From positions 3,964,501-4,028,500 of the forward strand of contig NC_015844.1 of assembly GCF_000973105.1 (NCBI RefSeq): DNA of 64,000 bases. Reading direction: 5' to 3'. Source of the DNA: Zobellia galactanivorans. GTDB taxonomy: Bacteria; Bacteroidota; Bacteroidia; Flavobacteriales; Flavobacteriaceae. Every line of letters begins with the position of its first letter. Position 1 is the first letter of the stretch. A program made the translations under genes and the position numbers. Below are positions 35,888 through 43,448 of the stretch, one piece after another. The notes under the pieces are model-generated. The model made no database searches. It saw nothing but the letters and a program-made list of their open reading frames with translations, and was not told the DNA's origin.

Positions 35888-37258
35888 CTATAAGATAATT
35901 TCTTTGGTCTCGTTCAATTTAGGAATGTGTACGCGCCAGTTGTGAACATCGCCGATCTTGACCCGAAAAGCATCGAGTGCCGTAGGTTCGCCATGAATGA
36001 GAAAGACCGTTTCGGGTATATTTTTGATATCTTCCATCCAATGGAGCAGTTCTTTTTGGTCGGCATGAGCCGACAGGCTTTCCAAGTGGCGTATTTTCGA
36101 TTTTACGGGATAGTACTTTCCGAACAGTTTCAATTCGTAGGCCCCTTCTAAAAGCTGCCTTCCCCTAGTGCCCTCTGCCTGATATCCTACAAGCAAGACC
36201 GTTGTTGAGGAATGGCGCATGAGTTGTTTCAGATAGGTGAGTACCCGGCCCCCGGTAACCATGCCGCTACCCGCTATTACGATTTTAGGTCTAGGGTCGT
36301 CAATGGTCTTCCAGGTATCTGCATACGAACTTATAATATTGAAATGCTTGCACATGGACTGGTACTCCTTGCTTGAGAGTTTATGCCATTCGGGAAACCG
36401 TTCAAAAACCGATAATACATTATTGCCCATAGGGCTATCGATAAAAATAGGAATGTTAGGTATTCTGTTTTTCTTGAACAATTGCCACAAAACATACATC
36501 AGCGATTGCAAGCGCTCTACGGCAAAGGACGGAATGATAAGGTTGCCCCTTTGGTTGATGGTTTCGGTGACCAGGTCGACCAAAATTTCCTCAACATCTT
36601 CCTGCGGGTGCAATTTGTTGCCATAGGTGCTTTCAATAAAGAGGTAGTCGGCCCATTTCGGATGTTCGGGAGGGGCCAATAAGATATCGTGTTCGCGTCC
36701 TATATCCCCAGAGAAGACAAACAGCTTTCCAAAAATTTCCAACTCTATAAAGGTTGCCCCTATAATGTGTCCGTTATACTTGAACCTCAACCGTAGGTGT
36801 TCGGAAAGGGAAATCCATTGGTCTTTTTCCCCATAAGAAAAAAGGCCTATGGCTCGTTCCGCTTCCCGGATCGAGTAGAAGGGCTTGGCAGGATGGTGTT
36901 TGCTATAGCCTTCCTTATTGGCGCGTTCGGCTTCTTCCTCGTGAATTTTAGCACTATCCAAAAGAATGATTTCGGTTATGGCCAAGGTAGGAGGGGTCGC
37001 AATTATCTTTCCCTTAAATCCTTCCATAACCAATCTCGGAAGGTAGCCCGTATGGTCTAGGTGTCCGTGTGTCAAGAGTACCACATCTATTTTTGAGGCA
37101 TCTATGGGCAAGGGCGCCCAGTTCAATTGCCGTAATTCCTTCAGGCCTTGGTACATACCACAGTCCACCATAACGTTGAGTTCAGGGGTTTCCAGGTAAA
37201 ATTTCGATCCGGTTACGGTGCCCGAGGCACCCAAAAAGTGAATTTTTACTTTATTCAT
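35888..37258 (-). CDS. Beta-CASP metallo-beta-lactamase-fold RNA hydrolase-like protein
   Basis: 456 residues. Metallo-beta-lactamase motif HGHLDH (64-69) with FSGDIG and SAHADQKEL as later metal-binding segments; the beta-CASP insert is represented by RGNLIIPSFAVERLQSLMY and PIFIDSPMG, then GSGMVTGGR. Proteins of this family (YSH1/CPSF-like) are endo/exoribonucleases or are of unknown function in bacteria. It is last of a minus-strand set running MscS, ATP-cone nuclease, this gene, with 3 bp to the gene before. Confidence 0.85.
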   Translation of the reverse strand: MNKVKIHFLGASGTVTGSKFYLETPELNVMVDCGMYQGLKELRQLNWAPLPIDASKIDVVLLTHGHLDHTGYLPRLVMEGFKGKIIATPPTLAITEIILLDSAKIHEEEAERANKEGYSKHHPAKPFYSIREAERAIGLFSYGEKDQWISLSEHLRLRFKYNGHIIGATFIELEIFGKLFVFSGDIGREHDILLAPPEHPKWADYLFIESTYGNKLHPQEDVEEILVDLVTETINQRGNLIIPSFAVERLQSLMYVLWQLFKKNRIPNIPIFIDSPMGNNVLSVFERFPEWHKLSSKEYQSMCKHFNIISSYADTWKTIDDPRPKIVIAGSGMVTGGRVLTYLKQLMRHSSTTVLLVGYQAEGTRGRQLLEGAYELKLFGKYYPVKSKIRHLESLSAHADQKELLHWMEDIKNIPETVFLIHGEPTALDAFRVKIGDVHNWRVHIPKLNETKEIIL

Positions 37259-37261
37259 AGC

Positions 37262-38107
37262 CTAAGGGTTGCAGAGTTGTTCAATTTCGTTCAGTATTTT
37301 ACTCTTTCTGGTTATCGATATCCCTAAATGGTCTAATAAGAACTTGTTTTTCCATAGTTCGCGACAGAGCACTACATCCCTGCTCAGCAAAAACTGCTTT
37401 TCGCTACTGCTCAATATCGTAGAAACGGTAATCGGGTAAAGGCCCAATCTATCGATACGGTCTTTGAGGCCATTGTTAAAGGGGTAGTCCCAGCTCAATA
37501 AATATAAATCGGCACAGGTTCCATATTTGACGGCATCTAAGGTAAAGCGTGTGTTGGTCACGACCCAACCTGGGCCCAATGTCTTTGTCTCGTTGGTCTT
37601 GGTATTCCAATGGGACTTGACATCATTGTAGCGCGAGTGTATATACAGCGGTATCTTTACATTGCAATTGCGGCCTTCTTCACCGTGAAACTTGCATTCA
37701 ATAACGGTTACGGTATTATTTTTCTCGGCCACCACGTCAATTTCGTGGGTAACGCATAGGCCATCCATAACAATGCCTACCTTGGTCCGGTAGCCGGAAT
37801 AGGTCAAAAGGGCACTTATAAGCCGTTCAAAGGGAAAACCGGTAGGGCCTAATTCGTAAATGGCCTTTTTTAGCTTGTACTTTGAGGCGAAAACCGATTT
37901 CCTTTTTTTTAGTAGGGCAAAGGCCCTATTGTATATCTCATTGGTAGATATGCCTTCATAAAGTTCGTCGCGTACTTGATCTACGATTTTCTCTACCAAT
38001 TCATGATTGGCCCCCGTATGTTTGAGGGAGTTTCTGAGCTTGTCTATGGAAAACTTGGCCTTTGCGCCGGAGGACTTTATAATATCGAATTCCGTTTTGT
38101 TCTTCAT
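37262..38107 (-). CDS. ATP-cone domain fused to PD-(D/E)XK nuclease-like domain
   Basis: 281 residues. Residues 1-90 are an ATP-cone: a nucleotide-sensing module better known in ribonucleotide reductase and NrdR (IIKSSGAKAKFSIDKLRNSL, GISTNEIYNRAFALLKKR, ELGPTGFPFERLI). Residues about 95-150 look like a restriction-endonuclease-type core (LLTYSGYRTKVG, HEIDVVAEKNNTVTVIECKF) with Asp124, Glu137 and Lys139 as catalytic candidates. The combination suggests nuclease activity gated by nucleotide levels. 3 bp before the beta-CASP gene and 26 bp after MscS. Confidence 0.8.
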   Translation of the reverse strand: MKNKTEFDIIKSSGAKAKFSIDKLRNSLKHTGANHELVEKIVDQVRDELYEGISTNEIYNRAFALLKKRKSVFASKYKLKKAIYELGPTGFPFERLISALLTYSGYRTKVGIVMDGLCVTHEIDVVAEKNNTVTVIECKFHGEEGRNCNVKIPLYIHSRYNDVKSHWNTKTNETKTLGPGWVVTNTRFTLDAVKYGTCADLYLLSWDYPFNNGLKDRIDRLGLYPITVSTILSSSEKQFLLSRDVVLCRELWKNKFLLDHLGISITRKSKILNEIEQLCNP

Positions 38108-38133
38108 TGCTTTTTAAAATGGATACGGTTGGT

Positions 38134-39039
38134 TTATGCTTGGGGTTTGACCTGGACGTTTATATCGGGAATCTTCAATAGTTGTAGGGTAGTGGAGGCC
38201 AGTACGACCTTGCCTTCGGTGGCGAATATCGACTGTTGTATACGTTCGAACAGCTGGTGTTTGGTGGCACGCCGAAGCTTATAGTCGGTAATGTACCTAA
38301 GGTTGACCTCTATCCAGTTGTCGGTAATCTTAAGGGCTAGGGTCGGTTCTAGCGTGGCATCTTCTATGTAGTAATGGGCTACCATTTCCTTCCATTTGGC
38401 CAAGGAGTTTTTGGTGTATTCGGAAAGCAACTCCGTGGCATCGGCCAATACAATTTTCTTGGCCAGGGCAATATCCGATTCGTGTGTAATTAGAATATTG
38501 AGTTCGTCCCAGACAAAGGGAAAGTCCATAGAGTAATTCTTTATAGGGCCTTTGAATACAAAGGCATTGCTGATTTTGACGATGCGTCCCGAGTAATTGT
38601 CACTGCTCACCCATTCGCCCAATTCCATTAGGGTGGTGTAAATACTGTCAATGTCAATGACATCGCCTTTTATGCCGTTGATCTCGATTCGATCGCCCGG
38701 TTTGTACACGCGAACGAAAAAGATGTAAAAGGAACCCGCTATGCTCAAAATAAGCTCTTGAAGGGTGAATGTGATTCCTGCCGTAAATAGACCGATAATA
38801 ATGGTATAGTCTTCAATACTTTCTACGGTAAACGAGATCAAGACCAAGAAAAAAATAAAAAAATAGCCCACCAGTTCAACACCTTTCTGGGCCTTGTACC
38901 TTATTGTGGCATCACCGATGCGTTTTTTGAGGAGTTTCCTTAGAAGACCAATGGCGATGATGATAAAGATGATCCATAACAACAGCTTGATCACCTTTGC
39001 GGCAAAAGGGTCTTTGAGAAAATCGAGAAGTGCGTCCAT
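38134..39039 (-). CDS. MscS-family mechanosensitive channel
   Basis: 301 residues. N-terminal transmembrane helices (KLLLWIIFIIIAIGLL, VELVGYFFIFFLVLISF, the pore region FTLQELILSIAGSFYIFFV), then the MscS beta-domain signature VYKPGDRIEINGIKGDVIDIDSIYTTL and the C-terminal helical-beta part. Opens on membrane stretch, protecting against osmotic shock. Encoded in the stress block, 110 bp after the UspA gene. Confidence 0.9.
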   Translation of the reverse strand: MDALLDFLKDPFAAKVIKLLLWIIFIIIAIGLLRKLLKKRIGDATIRYKAQKGVELVGYFFIFFLVLISFTVESIEDYTIIIGLFTAGITFTLQELILSIAGSFYIFFVRVYKPGDRIEINGIKGDVIDIDSIYTTLMELGEWVSSDNYSGRIVKISNAFVFKGPIKNYSMDFPFVWDELNILITHESDIALAKKIVLADATELLSEYTKNSLAKWKEMVAHYYIEDATLEPTLALKITDNWIEVNLRYITDYKLRRATKHQLFERIQQSIFATEGKVVLASTTLQLLKIPDINVQVKPQA

Positions 39040-39149
39040 ATAGGTTTGCTTATAAAGTTAACCATGCGTATTGTACATGTTCTTGTCCCTAAGGTGAAAA
39101 AGGGAGGATTGCCGAAATTTTCTCCAAAAAACCTTCAAATTCTTGTTTT

Positions 39150-39989
39150 TTAACGCAGGGCCAAAATGGGAACGGTGGCGTCATAGCCTATTTCCTTGAC
39201 CAAGGGTCTGGAAAATATACTCGCAAAGAAAAAATGCTTATGGTTGATAAAGGCGATCATATCGCTTTCCCTACTTTCTACAAAGGCTGTAATACCGTTA
39301 GCCACTTTCTTTTCCGAAAGGGTATGGAAACTGTGGTCTATTTGTTCGAATATATGGCTTAACAGGACTTTGTTTTTTTCTTGTTCGGCGGTCAAGATTT
39401 GTTTTTTGCTAACATGGAGTACACGAACGGCCGCCCCGTGCATCTTGGCGATTTCTATGAGGTAGCTTAATTCCTTCCGTTTAAAGTCTGACTTGTAGTC
39501 TGTTGAAAAAACGATTTCCTTGGGTGTTGAAAAGTGTGTGTCTTGGGGTATGGCCAATACCGGACATTCCGTTATCTTTTCCATGGTATTGACCGTGTTA
39601 CTGCCAAAGATGACCCCTTTGGTTAATGAGGCCCCCTTGGTGCCCATGACCACCAAATCGATATCTTTTTCGGAAATCATCTGTTTTAGGGCTTCCGTCA
39701 AAAAATTAAAGGTAGATGTGGTATGGTAGATATGCTTTGGATTGTCATGGTGCAGCGCCAACATATCCAACAATCTCACAAAGTTTTCTTCAGATTTTGC
39801 CTTTGCAGCTTCGTATTCCGCGCTACCGGGTTCTGGCATGATAAGGCTGTCGGTAGTGTAGTTTTCGAGTTTAAAAACGTTTAAAAAGTAGAACTCGCAA
39901 TTCAATTTTGCATAGAGATCAAGGGCGTACCGCACCGCATTGAGGGCATTTTTTGAAAAATCCGTGGGCACCAATATTCTTTTGTACAT
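39150..39989 (-). CDS. Tandem-domain universal stress protein (UspA family)
   Basis: 279 residues, two UspA-like halves. The first half has the RILVPTDFSKNALNAVRYALDL opening and VVMGTKGASLTKGVIFGSNT, containing the G-2x-G-9x-G(S/T) ATP-binding pattern; the second half is degenerate (KEIVFSTDYKSDFKRKELSYLIEIAK). Cytosolic, role in energy or oxygen stress survival. A second paralogue is encoded 64 bp upstream. Confidence 0.92.
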   Translation of the reverse strand: MYKRILVPTDFSKNALNAVRYALDLYAKLNCEFYFLNVFKLENYTTDSLIMPEPGSAEYEAAKAKSEENFVRLLDMLALHHDNPKHIYHTTSTFNFLTEALKQMISEKDIDLVVMGTKGASLTKGVIFGSNTVNTMEKITECPVLAIPQDTHFSTPKEIVFSTDYKSDFKRKELSYLIEIAKMHGAAVRVLHVSKKQILTAEQEKNKVLLSHIFEQIDHSFHTLSEKKVANGITAFVESRESDMIAFINHKHFFFASIFSRPLVKEIGYDATVPILALR

Positions 39990-40053
39990 GCTGTTCTTTT
40001 TTCAAGGGTTAATAAATCTAATTGATTTTTAGTGGTTTACCTATTTTTGGCGG

Positions 40054-40905
40054 TCAGTCTTTATAAGGAAGGATAAGAAAGGGAACATCGGTATACTTAC
40101 TTATATCCTTTACCACAGGTTCGTGTATAAGGCGCTCAAAAAAACTGTGTTTATAATAGACCATGGCGAACATATCAATGCCTTTGGTCTTCAAGAAATC
40201 GTCAATGGCCACGGCCTTGTCGGAAAAGGCCCGTACCCAGTGGAAACTGTGGTCAATGTGTTTAAGGCATAGTTCGAGCATTTCTTTATGTGATTGTTGT
40301 TCTTTACTTAGCTCTTCTTCTTCATTGATGTGCATGACCTTTATTTTGGCGTCGAAGAGCTCGGTAATGAACATGAGGGGGGTAATCGTTTTTTTGGTAC
40401 ATCCCCTTTTATAGTCAGTTACAAAGGCAAGGTCTTTAGGTTTTGAGAAGTCCCTTTGCTTGGGAACGGTCAAAATAGGGCATTGGGTTATGGTGTCGGC
40501 CACTTGTATGGTGTTGCTTCCCAAGAAAATTTCTTTAGCCCCGGTATGGCCCTTGCTGCCCATGACGATGAGATCTATGTCGTATGGATTGAGCATCTGG
40601 TGTATGGTCTTTACCAAATTTCCTTTTTTCGATATGGTCTCGAACCGGTGCAAGGGGTTTTCATTGTCTAGGTTGATACGGTGTTTAAGGGCCGTAAGAT
40701 TATCGTTGGATGCAACCTTTAATTGTTCCAGCAGTTTCTTTCCTACCAAGAATTCTGGCTTGCCCCCCTCTAAAGGGGTAAGTTGATCGTATACGTTGAG
40801 AAGGTAAAAGGTACATTCCTTTGACGCCAACAAGCGGGTAGCGTAGAAAAGCGCGCTGTAGGCATAGTTTGAAAAGTCGGTAGGCACCAGTATATTTTTT
40901 ATCAT
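40054..40905 (-). CDS. Tandem-domain universal stress protein (UspA family)
   Basis: 283 residues, the same architecture as the neighbouring paralogue: NILVPTDFSNYAYSALFYATRL at the N-terminus and VMGSKGHTGAKEIFLGSNT in the first domain; the second domain lacks the full nucleotide motif. Its promoter region, shared with the thioredoxin gene, carries a TGAT-N4-GTCA palindrome. First gene of the leftward stress set. Confidence 0.92.
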   Translation of the reverse strand: MIKNILVPTDFSNYAYSALFYATRLLASKECTFYLLNVYDQLTPLEGGKPEFLVGKKLLEQLKVASNDNLTALKHRINLDNENPLHRFETISKKGNLVKTIHQMLNPYDIDLIVMGSKGHTGAKEIFLGSNTIQVADTITQCPILTVPKQRDFSKPKDLAFVTDYKRGCTKKTITPLMFITELFDAKIKVMHINEEEELSKEQQSHKEMLELCLKHIDHSFHWVRAFSDKAVAIDDFLKTKGIDMFAMVYYKHSFFERLIHEPVVKDISKYTDVPFLILPYKD

Positions 40906-40953
40906 TATCTTAAATTTAGAATTAATGGAATCTCGGTAGCTTTGATTACTGTA

Positions 40954-41027
40954 TAAAACTAATCGAGAAGAATTTATAAAACCATGATATTGGTCAGTTT
41001 CGCAGAGATCTATTTTCAGTAATTTTA
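40954..41027. promoter_or_regulatory. Shared Crp/Fnr-type site with two symmetric -7 boxes
   Basis: TGATATTGGTCA at 40985-40996 has its centre at 40990.5. Exactly 33 bp to the left lies TAGTTTTA read on the minus strand (40954-40961), and exactly 33 bp to the right lies TAATTTTA on the plus strand (41020-41027). One palindrome thus serves both the uspA gene and the thioredoxin gene with the same geometry. Confidence 0.7.
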
Positions 41028-41045
41028 ACCATCAAAATTTCAGGA

Positions 41046-41345
41046 ATGAAAAGTAGTTTCAGTAAAATCGTAGAATCGGATACACCTGTACTGGTAGATT
41101 TTTATGCCGACTGGTGTGGGCCTTGTAAAATGTTGGCCCCTATTTTAAAACAAGTCAAAGACGAACTAGGGGATGCCATTAAGATCGTAAAGATCGATGT
41201 GGATAAAAATCAGCCCTTGGCGAATACCTATAACGTTCGTGGCGTACCCACCATGCTATTGTTCAAAAACGGAAAACAGGTCTGGCGACAGTCGGGGGTA
41301 CTACAGAAAAACGATATTGTACAGATCGTGAAGTCGAACTCTTAA
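41046..41345 (+). CDS. Thioredoxin
   Basis: 99 residues, thioredoxin length, with the redox motif WCGPC (Trp23, Cys24, Cys27), the cis-proline segment GVPTMLLFKNG and no signal peptide, so cytosolic. Reduces protein disulfides. Divergent from the uspA gene and sharing its palindrome. Confidence 0.93.
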   Translation: MKSSFSKIVESDTPVLVDFYADWCGPCKMLAPILKQVKDELGDAIKIVKIDVDKNQPLANTYNVRGVPTMLLFKNGKQVWRQSGVLQKNDIVQIVKSNS

Positions 41346-41453
41346 TGTCGGCGGTGTTCTCGTTATAGGGAATGGAGAGGGTGTCCCGATGGGCTTCCCG
41401 AACCTTTGACCGATTCCGAAAAGCACGAAGCCTTTTATCTAAAAATCAACCGA

Positions 41454-42452
41454 ATGAAAAAGTACTGTATTTATTTACTAGTTGTTCTCTTCTTTGCAAG
41501 TTGTAAGGACGGTCAAAAAACAAAAACGGAACCTGTTGATGATAATGGGCAAACCCAAACCGTTGAGGCCAAGGAACCACATCCGGGAAAACTCATTATG
41601 GAGAGGGAGTGCTATATGTGCCATGATCCTAAAGCGACCATGGCGAATCGGATTGCACCGCCTATGGAAGCGATCAAGAGACATTATATCGATTCGACCG
41701 TGAGCAAAGAGGAGTTTACGGAAGCCTTGATCAAATGGGTGAACGATCCGGAAACGGAAACCAAAATTCCCGCCGCCCATAAAAGGTTCGGTCCCATGCC
41801 CTATCTGCCCAACCGCGATGAGGCCGTGGCACAGATTGCCGATTATATCTATGATAACGAATTGGAACGGCCCGACGGCTTTGATGACTATTTCAAAATG
41901 GCACATAAAAAAGGTATGGGGATGGAAGAATGCCATTGTTTTGATTATCCCGACCCCGATAAAGTGTATGCCTCTATAGGGATGTCATATGCAAAAGAAG
42001 CCCAAATGCAGTTAGGGAAGAGCTTAACGAAGGCCATTCAGGAAAAGGGACCCGTAGGGGCCATAGGTTTCTGCAACCTAGAGGCCATAAAAATTACGGA
42101 TAGTGTGTCTTTGATGAAAAATGCGGTCATTCAAAGGGTTTCCGATAGGCCCAGAAATCCCAAAAACAAGGCCAGTGCCCAAGAATTAGAATATATAGCC
42201 TCTTTCAAGGAAGCCTTGGCGTCGGGAGAGGAAGTATCCCCCGTGGTACATACTGAAAACGATGAAGTCTCCTTTTACGCACCAATAGTAACCAATGCCC
42301 TTTGTCTACAATGTCACGGCAAACCCAATGAGCAAGTACTGCCCGAGACTATGGCGGCACTGAAGAAATTGTACCCGAACGATAAGGCGGTCGGCTATGA
42401 TGTTGACCAAGTACGTGGTATGTGGAGCATTGCGTTCTATGGTGATAAATAA
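41454..42452 (+). CDS. Di-heme c-type cytochrome lipoprotein with DUF3365-like domain
   Basis: 332 residues from ATG 41454 (MKKYCIYLLVVLFFASC lipobox); an earlier in-frame start at 41406 adds 16 residues before the signal and is rejected. Two heme c sites: CYMCH (53-57) in an N-terminal single-heme domain with a possible Met ligand, and CLQCH (284-288) in the C-terminal DUF3365 (Tll0287-like) domain. Periplasmic electron carrier or redox sensor. It ends before a palindromic element and a strong terminator. Confidence 0.9.
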   Translation: MKKYCIYLLVVLFFASCKDGQKTKTEPVDDNGQTQTVEAKEPHPGKLIMERECYMCHDPKATMANRIAPPMEAIKRHYIDSTVSKEEFTEALIKWVNDPETETKIPAAHKRFGPMPYLPNRDEAVAQIADYIYDNELERPDGFDDYFKMAHKKGMGMEECHCFDYPDPDKVYASIGMSYAKEAQMQLGKSLTKAIQEKGPVGAIGFCNLEAIKITDSVSLMKNAVIQRVSDRPRNPKNKASAQELEYIASFKEALASGEEVSPVVHTENDEVSFYAPIVTNALCLQCHGKPNEQVLPETMAALKKLYPNDKAVGYDVDQVRGMWSIAFYGDK

Positions 42453-42485
42453 GCTTCAAAAATGGAGGGGGAAAATAGATAAAGT

Positions 42486-42580
42486 AAACTACCTCGGGAT
42501 AAGCCCGCGAGGCATTAAAAGAATACGCCTTGATTTCGAGGCAAGCCTCGGAGTATTTAATCTCGATTATCGAGTAAAAT
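42486..42580 (+). repeat. Palindrome-rich intergenic element
   Basis: Three inverted repeats in 95 bp: CCTCG...CGAGG (42492-42512), CGAGGC-AA-GCCTCG (42537-42550) and CTCGAT-T-ATCGAG (42562-42574). The layout resembles REP- or MITE-like dispersed elements; only one copy is in this window, so repetition in the genome cannot be seen from here. Confidence 0.45.
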
Positions 42581-42619
42581 AGGTGGTTCCGCATCAAATA
42601 TTTTAGATGGTTGAAAAAG

Positions 42620-42650
42620 GGGTGTTGTTATTGGCAACACCCTTTTTTTT
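42620..42650 (+). terminator. Intrinsic terminator of the cytochrome transcript
   Basis: GGGTGTTG (42620-42627) pairs with CAACACCC (42635-42642) over a 7-base loop and is followed by eight T (42643-42650). This is the clearest terminator in the window. Confidence 0.9.
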
Positions 42651-42686
42651 GGTAAACTTTTTCGAATTTCCGATTTAGGTGTACCT

Positions 42687-42718
42687 TTTGAACAAATTCG
42701 GAAAGTCCGATACCTTTG
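42687..42718 (+). promoter_or_regulatory. Bacteroidota-type promoter of upp
   Basis: TTTG (42687-42690) and TACCTTTG (42711-42718) are separated by 20 bp, matching the -33/-7 consensus of Bacteroidota. The upp start follows 39 bp later. No TGAY-N4-RTCA palindrome is present. Confidence 0.7.
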
Positions 42719-42757
42719 TAATAAAAACATATTCATAACTCAAATCAAACGATAATT

Positions 42758-43411
42758 ATGACGATTCATAACCTTGGCGAAAACAATTCGCTGATGAACA
42801 AATTCATTGCAGAAATCAGGGATGTTGATATCCAAAAGGATGCTATGCGGTTCAGGCGGAATATCGAGCGTATCGGGGAAGTGCTAGGTTATGAAATGAG
42901 CAAATCGTTTCGGTACGAAAGCAGTCAGGTACATACACCATTAGGAAGCAAGGAAATGAGCCTACCCACGGACCATGTGGTTTTGTGTTCCGTTTTACGG
43001 GCCGGACTTCCCTTGCACCAGGGGTTGTTAAATTATTTTGACGGGGCGGAAAATGCCTTTATTTCGGCATATCGTCACCATAGGGGAGACGAAGATGCCT
43101 TTGAGGTCATTGTCAACTATTTCGCGGCACCTTCCTTAGAAGGCAAGATATTGGTGCTGACAGACCCGATGTTGGCTACCGGGAAAACATTGGAGAATGT
43201 CTTGAAAGTATTAAAAAACCACGGCACGCCGGCACAGATACACATTGTTTCGGTCATAGGGGCGCAAGAGGGCGTGGCCCACGTTCAAAAGGTATTTCCT
43301 GAAAACACCCATCTATGGATTTCTGCCATTGACCCCGAGCTGAATGCCAGGGGCTATATTATTCCCGGCATAGGGGATGCAGGTGACCTGGCCTATGGCG
43401 AAAAACTTTAG
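42758..43411 (+). CDS. upp: Uracil phosphoribosyltransferase
   Basis: 217 residues. Motifs SVLRAGLPLHQGLL and the PRPP-binding loop VLTDPMLATGKTL, then ARGYIIPGIGDAGDLAYGE at the C-terminus, are diagnostic of UPRT. Salvages uracil to UMP with PRPP. Monocistronic by its own promoter and preceded by a terminator; convergent with the ATPase gene. Confidence 0.96.
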   Translation: MTIHNLGENNSLMNKFIAEIRDVDIQKDAMRFRRNIERIGEVLGYEMSKSFRYESSQVHTPLGSKEMSLPTDHVVLCSVLRAGLPLHQGLLNYFDGAENAFISAYRHHRGDEDAFEVIVNYFAAPSLEGKILVLTDPMLATGKTLENVLKVLKNHGTPAQIHIVSVIGAQEGVAHVQKVFPENTHLWISAIDPELNARGYIIPGIGDAGDLAYGEKL

Positions 43412-43448
43412 GCTTGTTCCCTAGGGTATTTTTCCTTGTACCCACATA

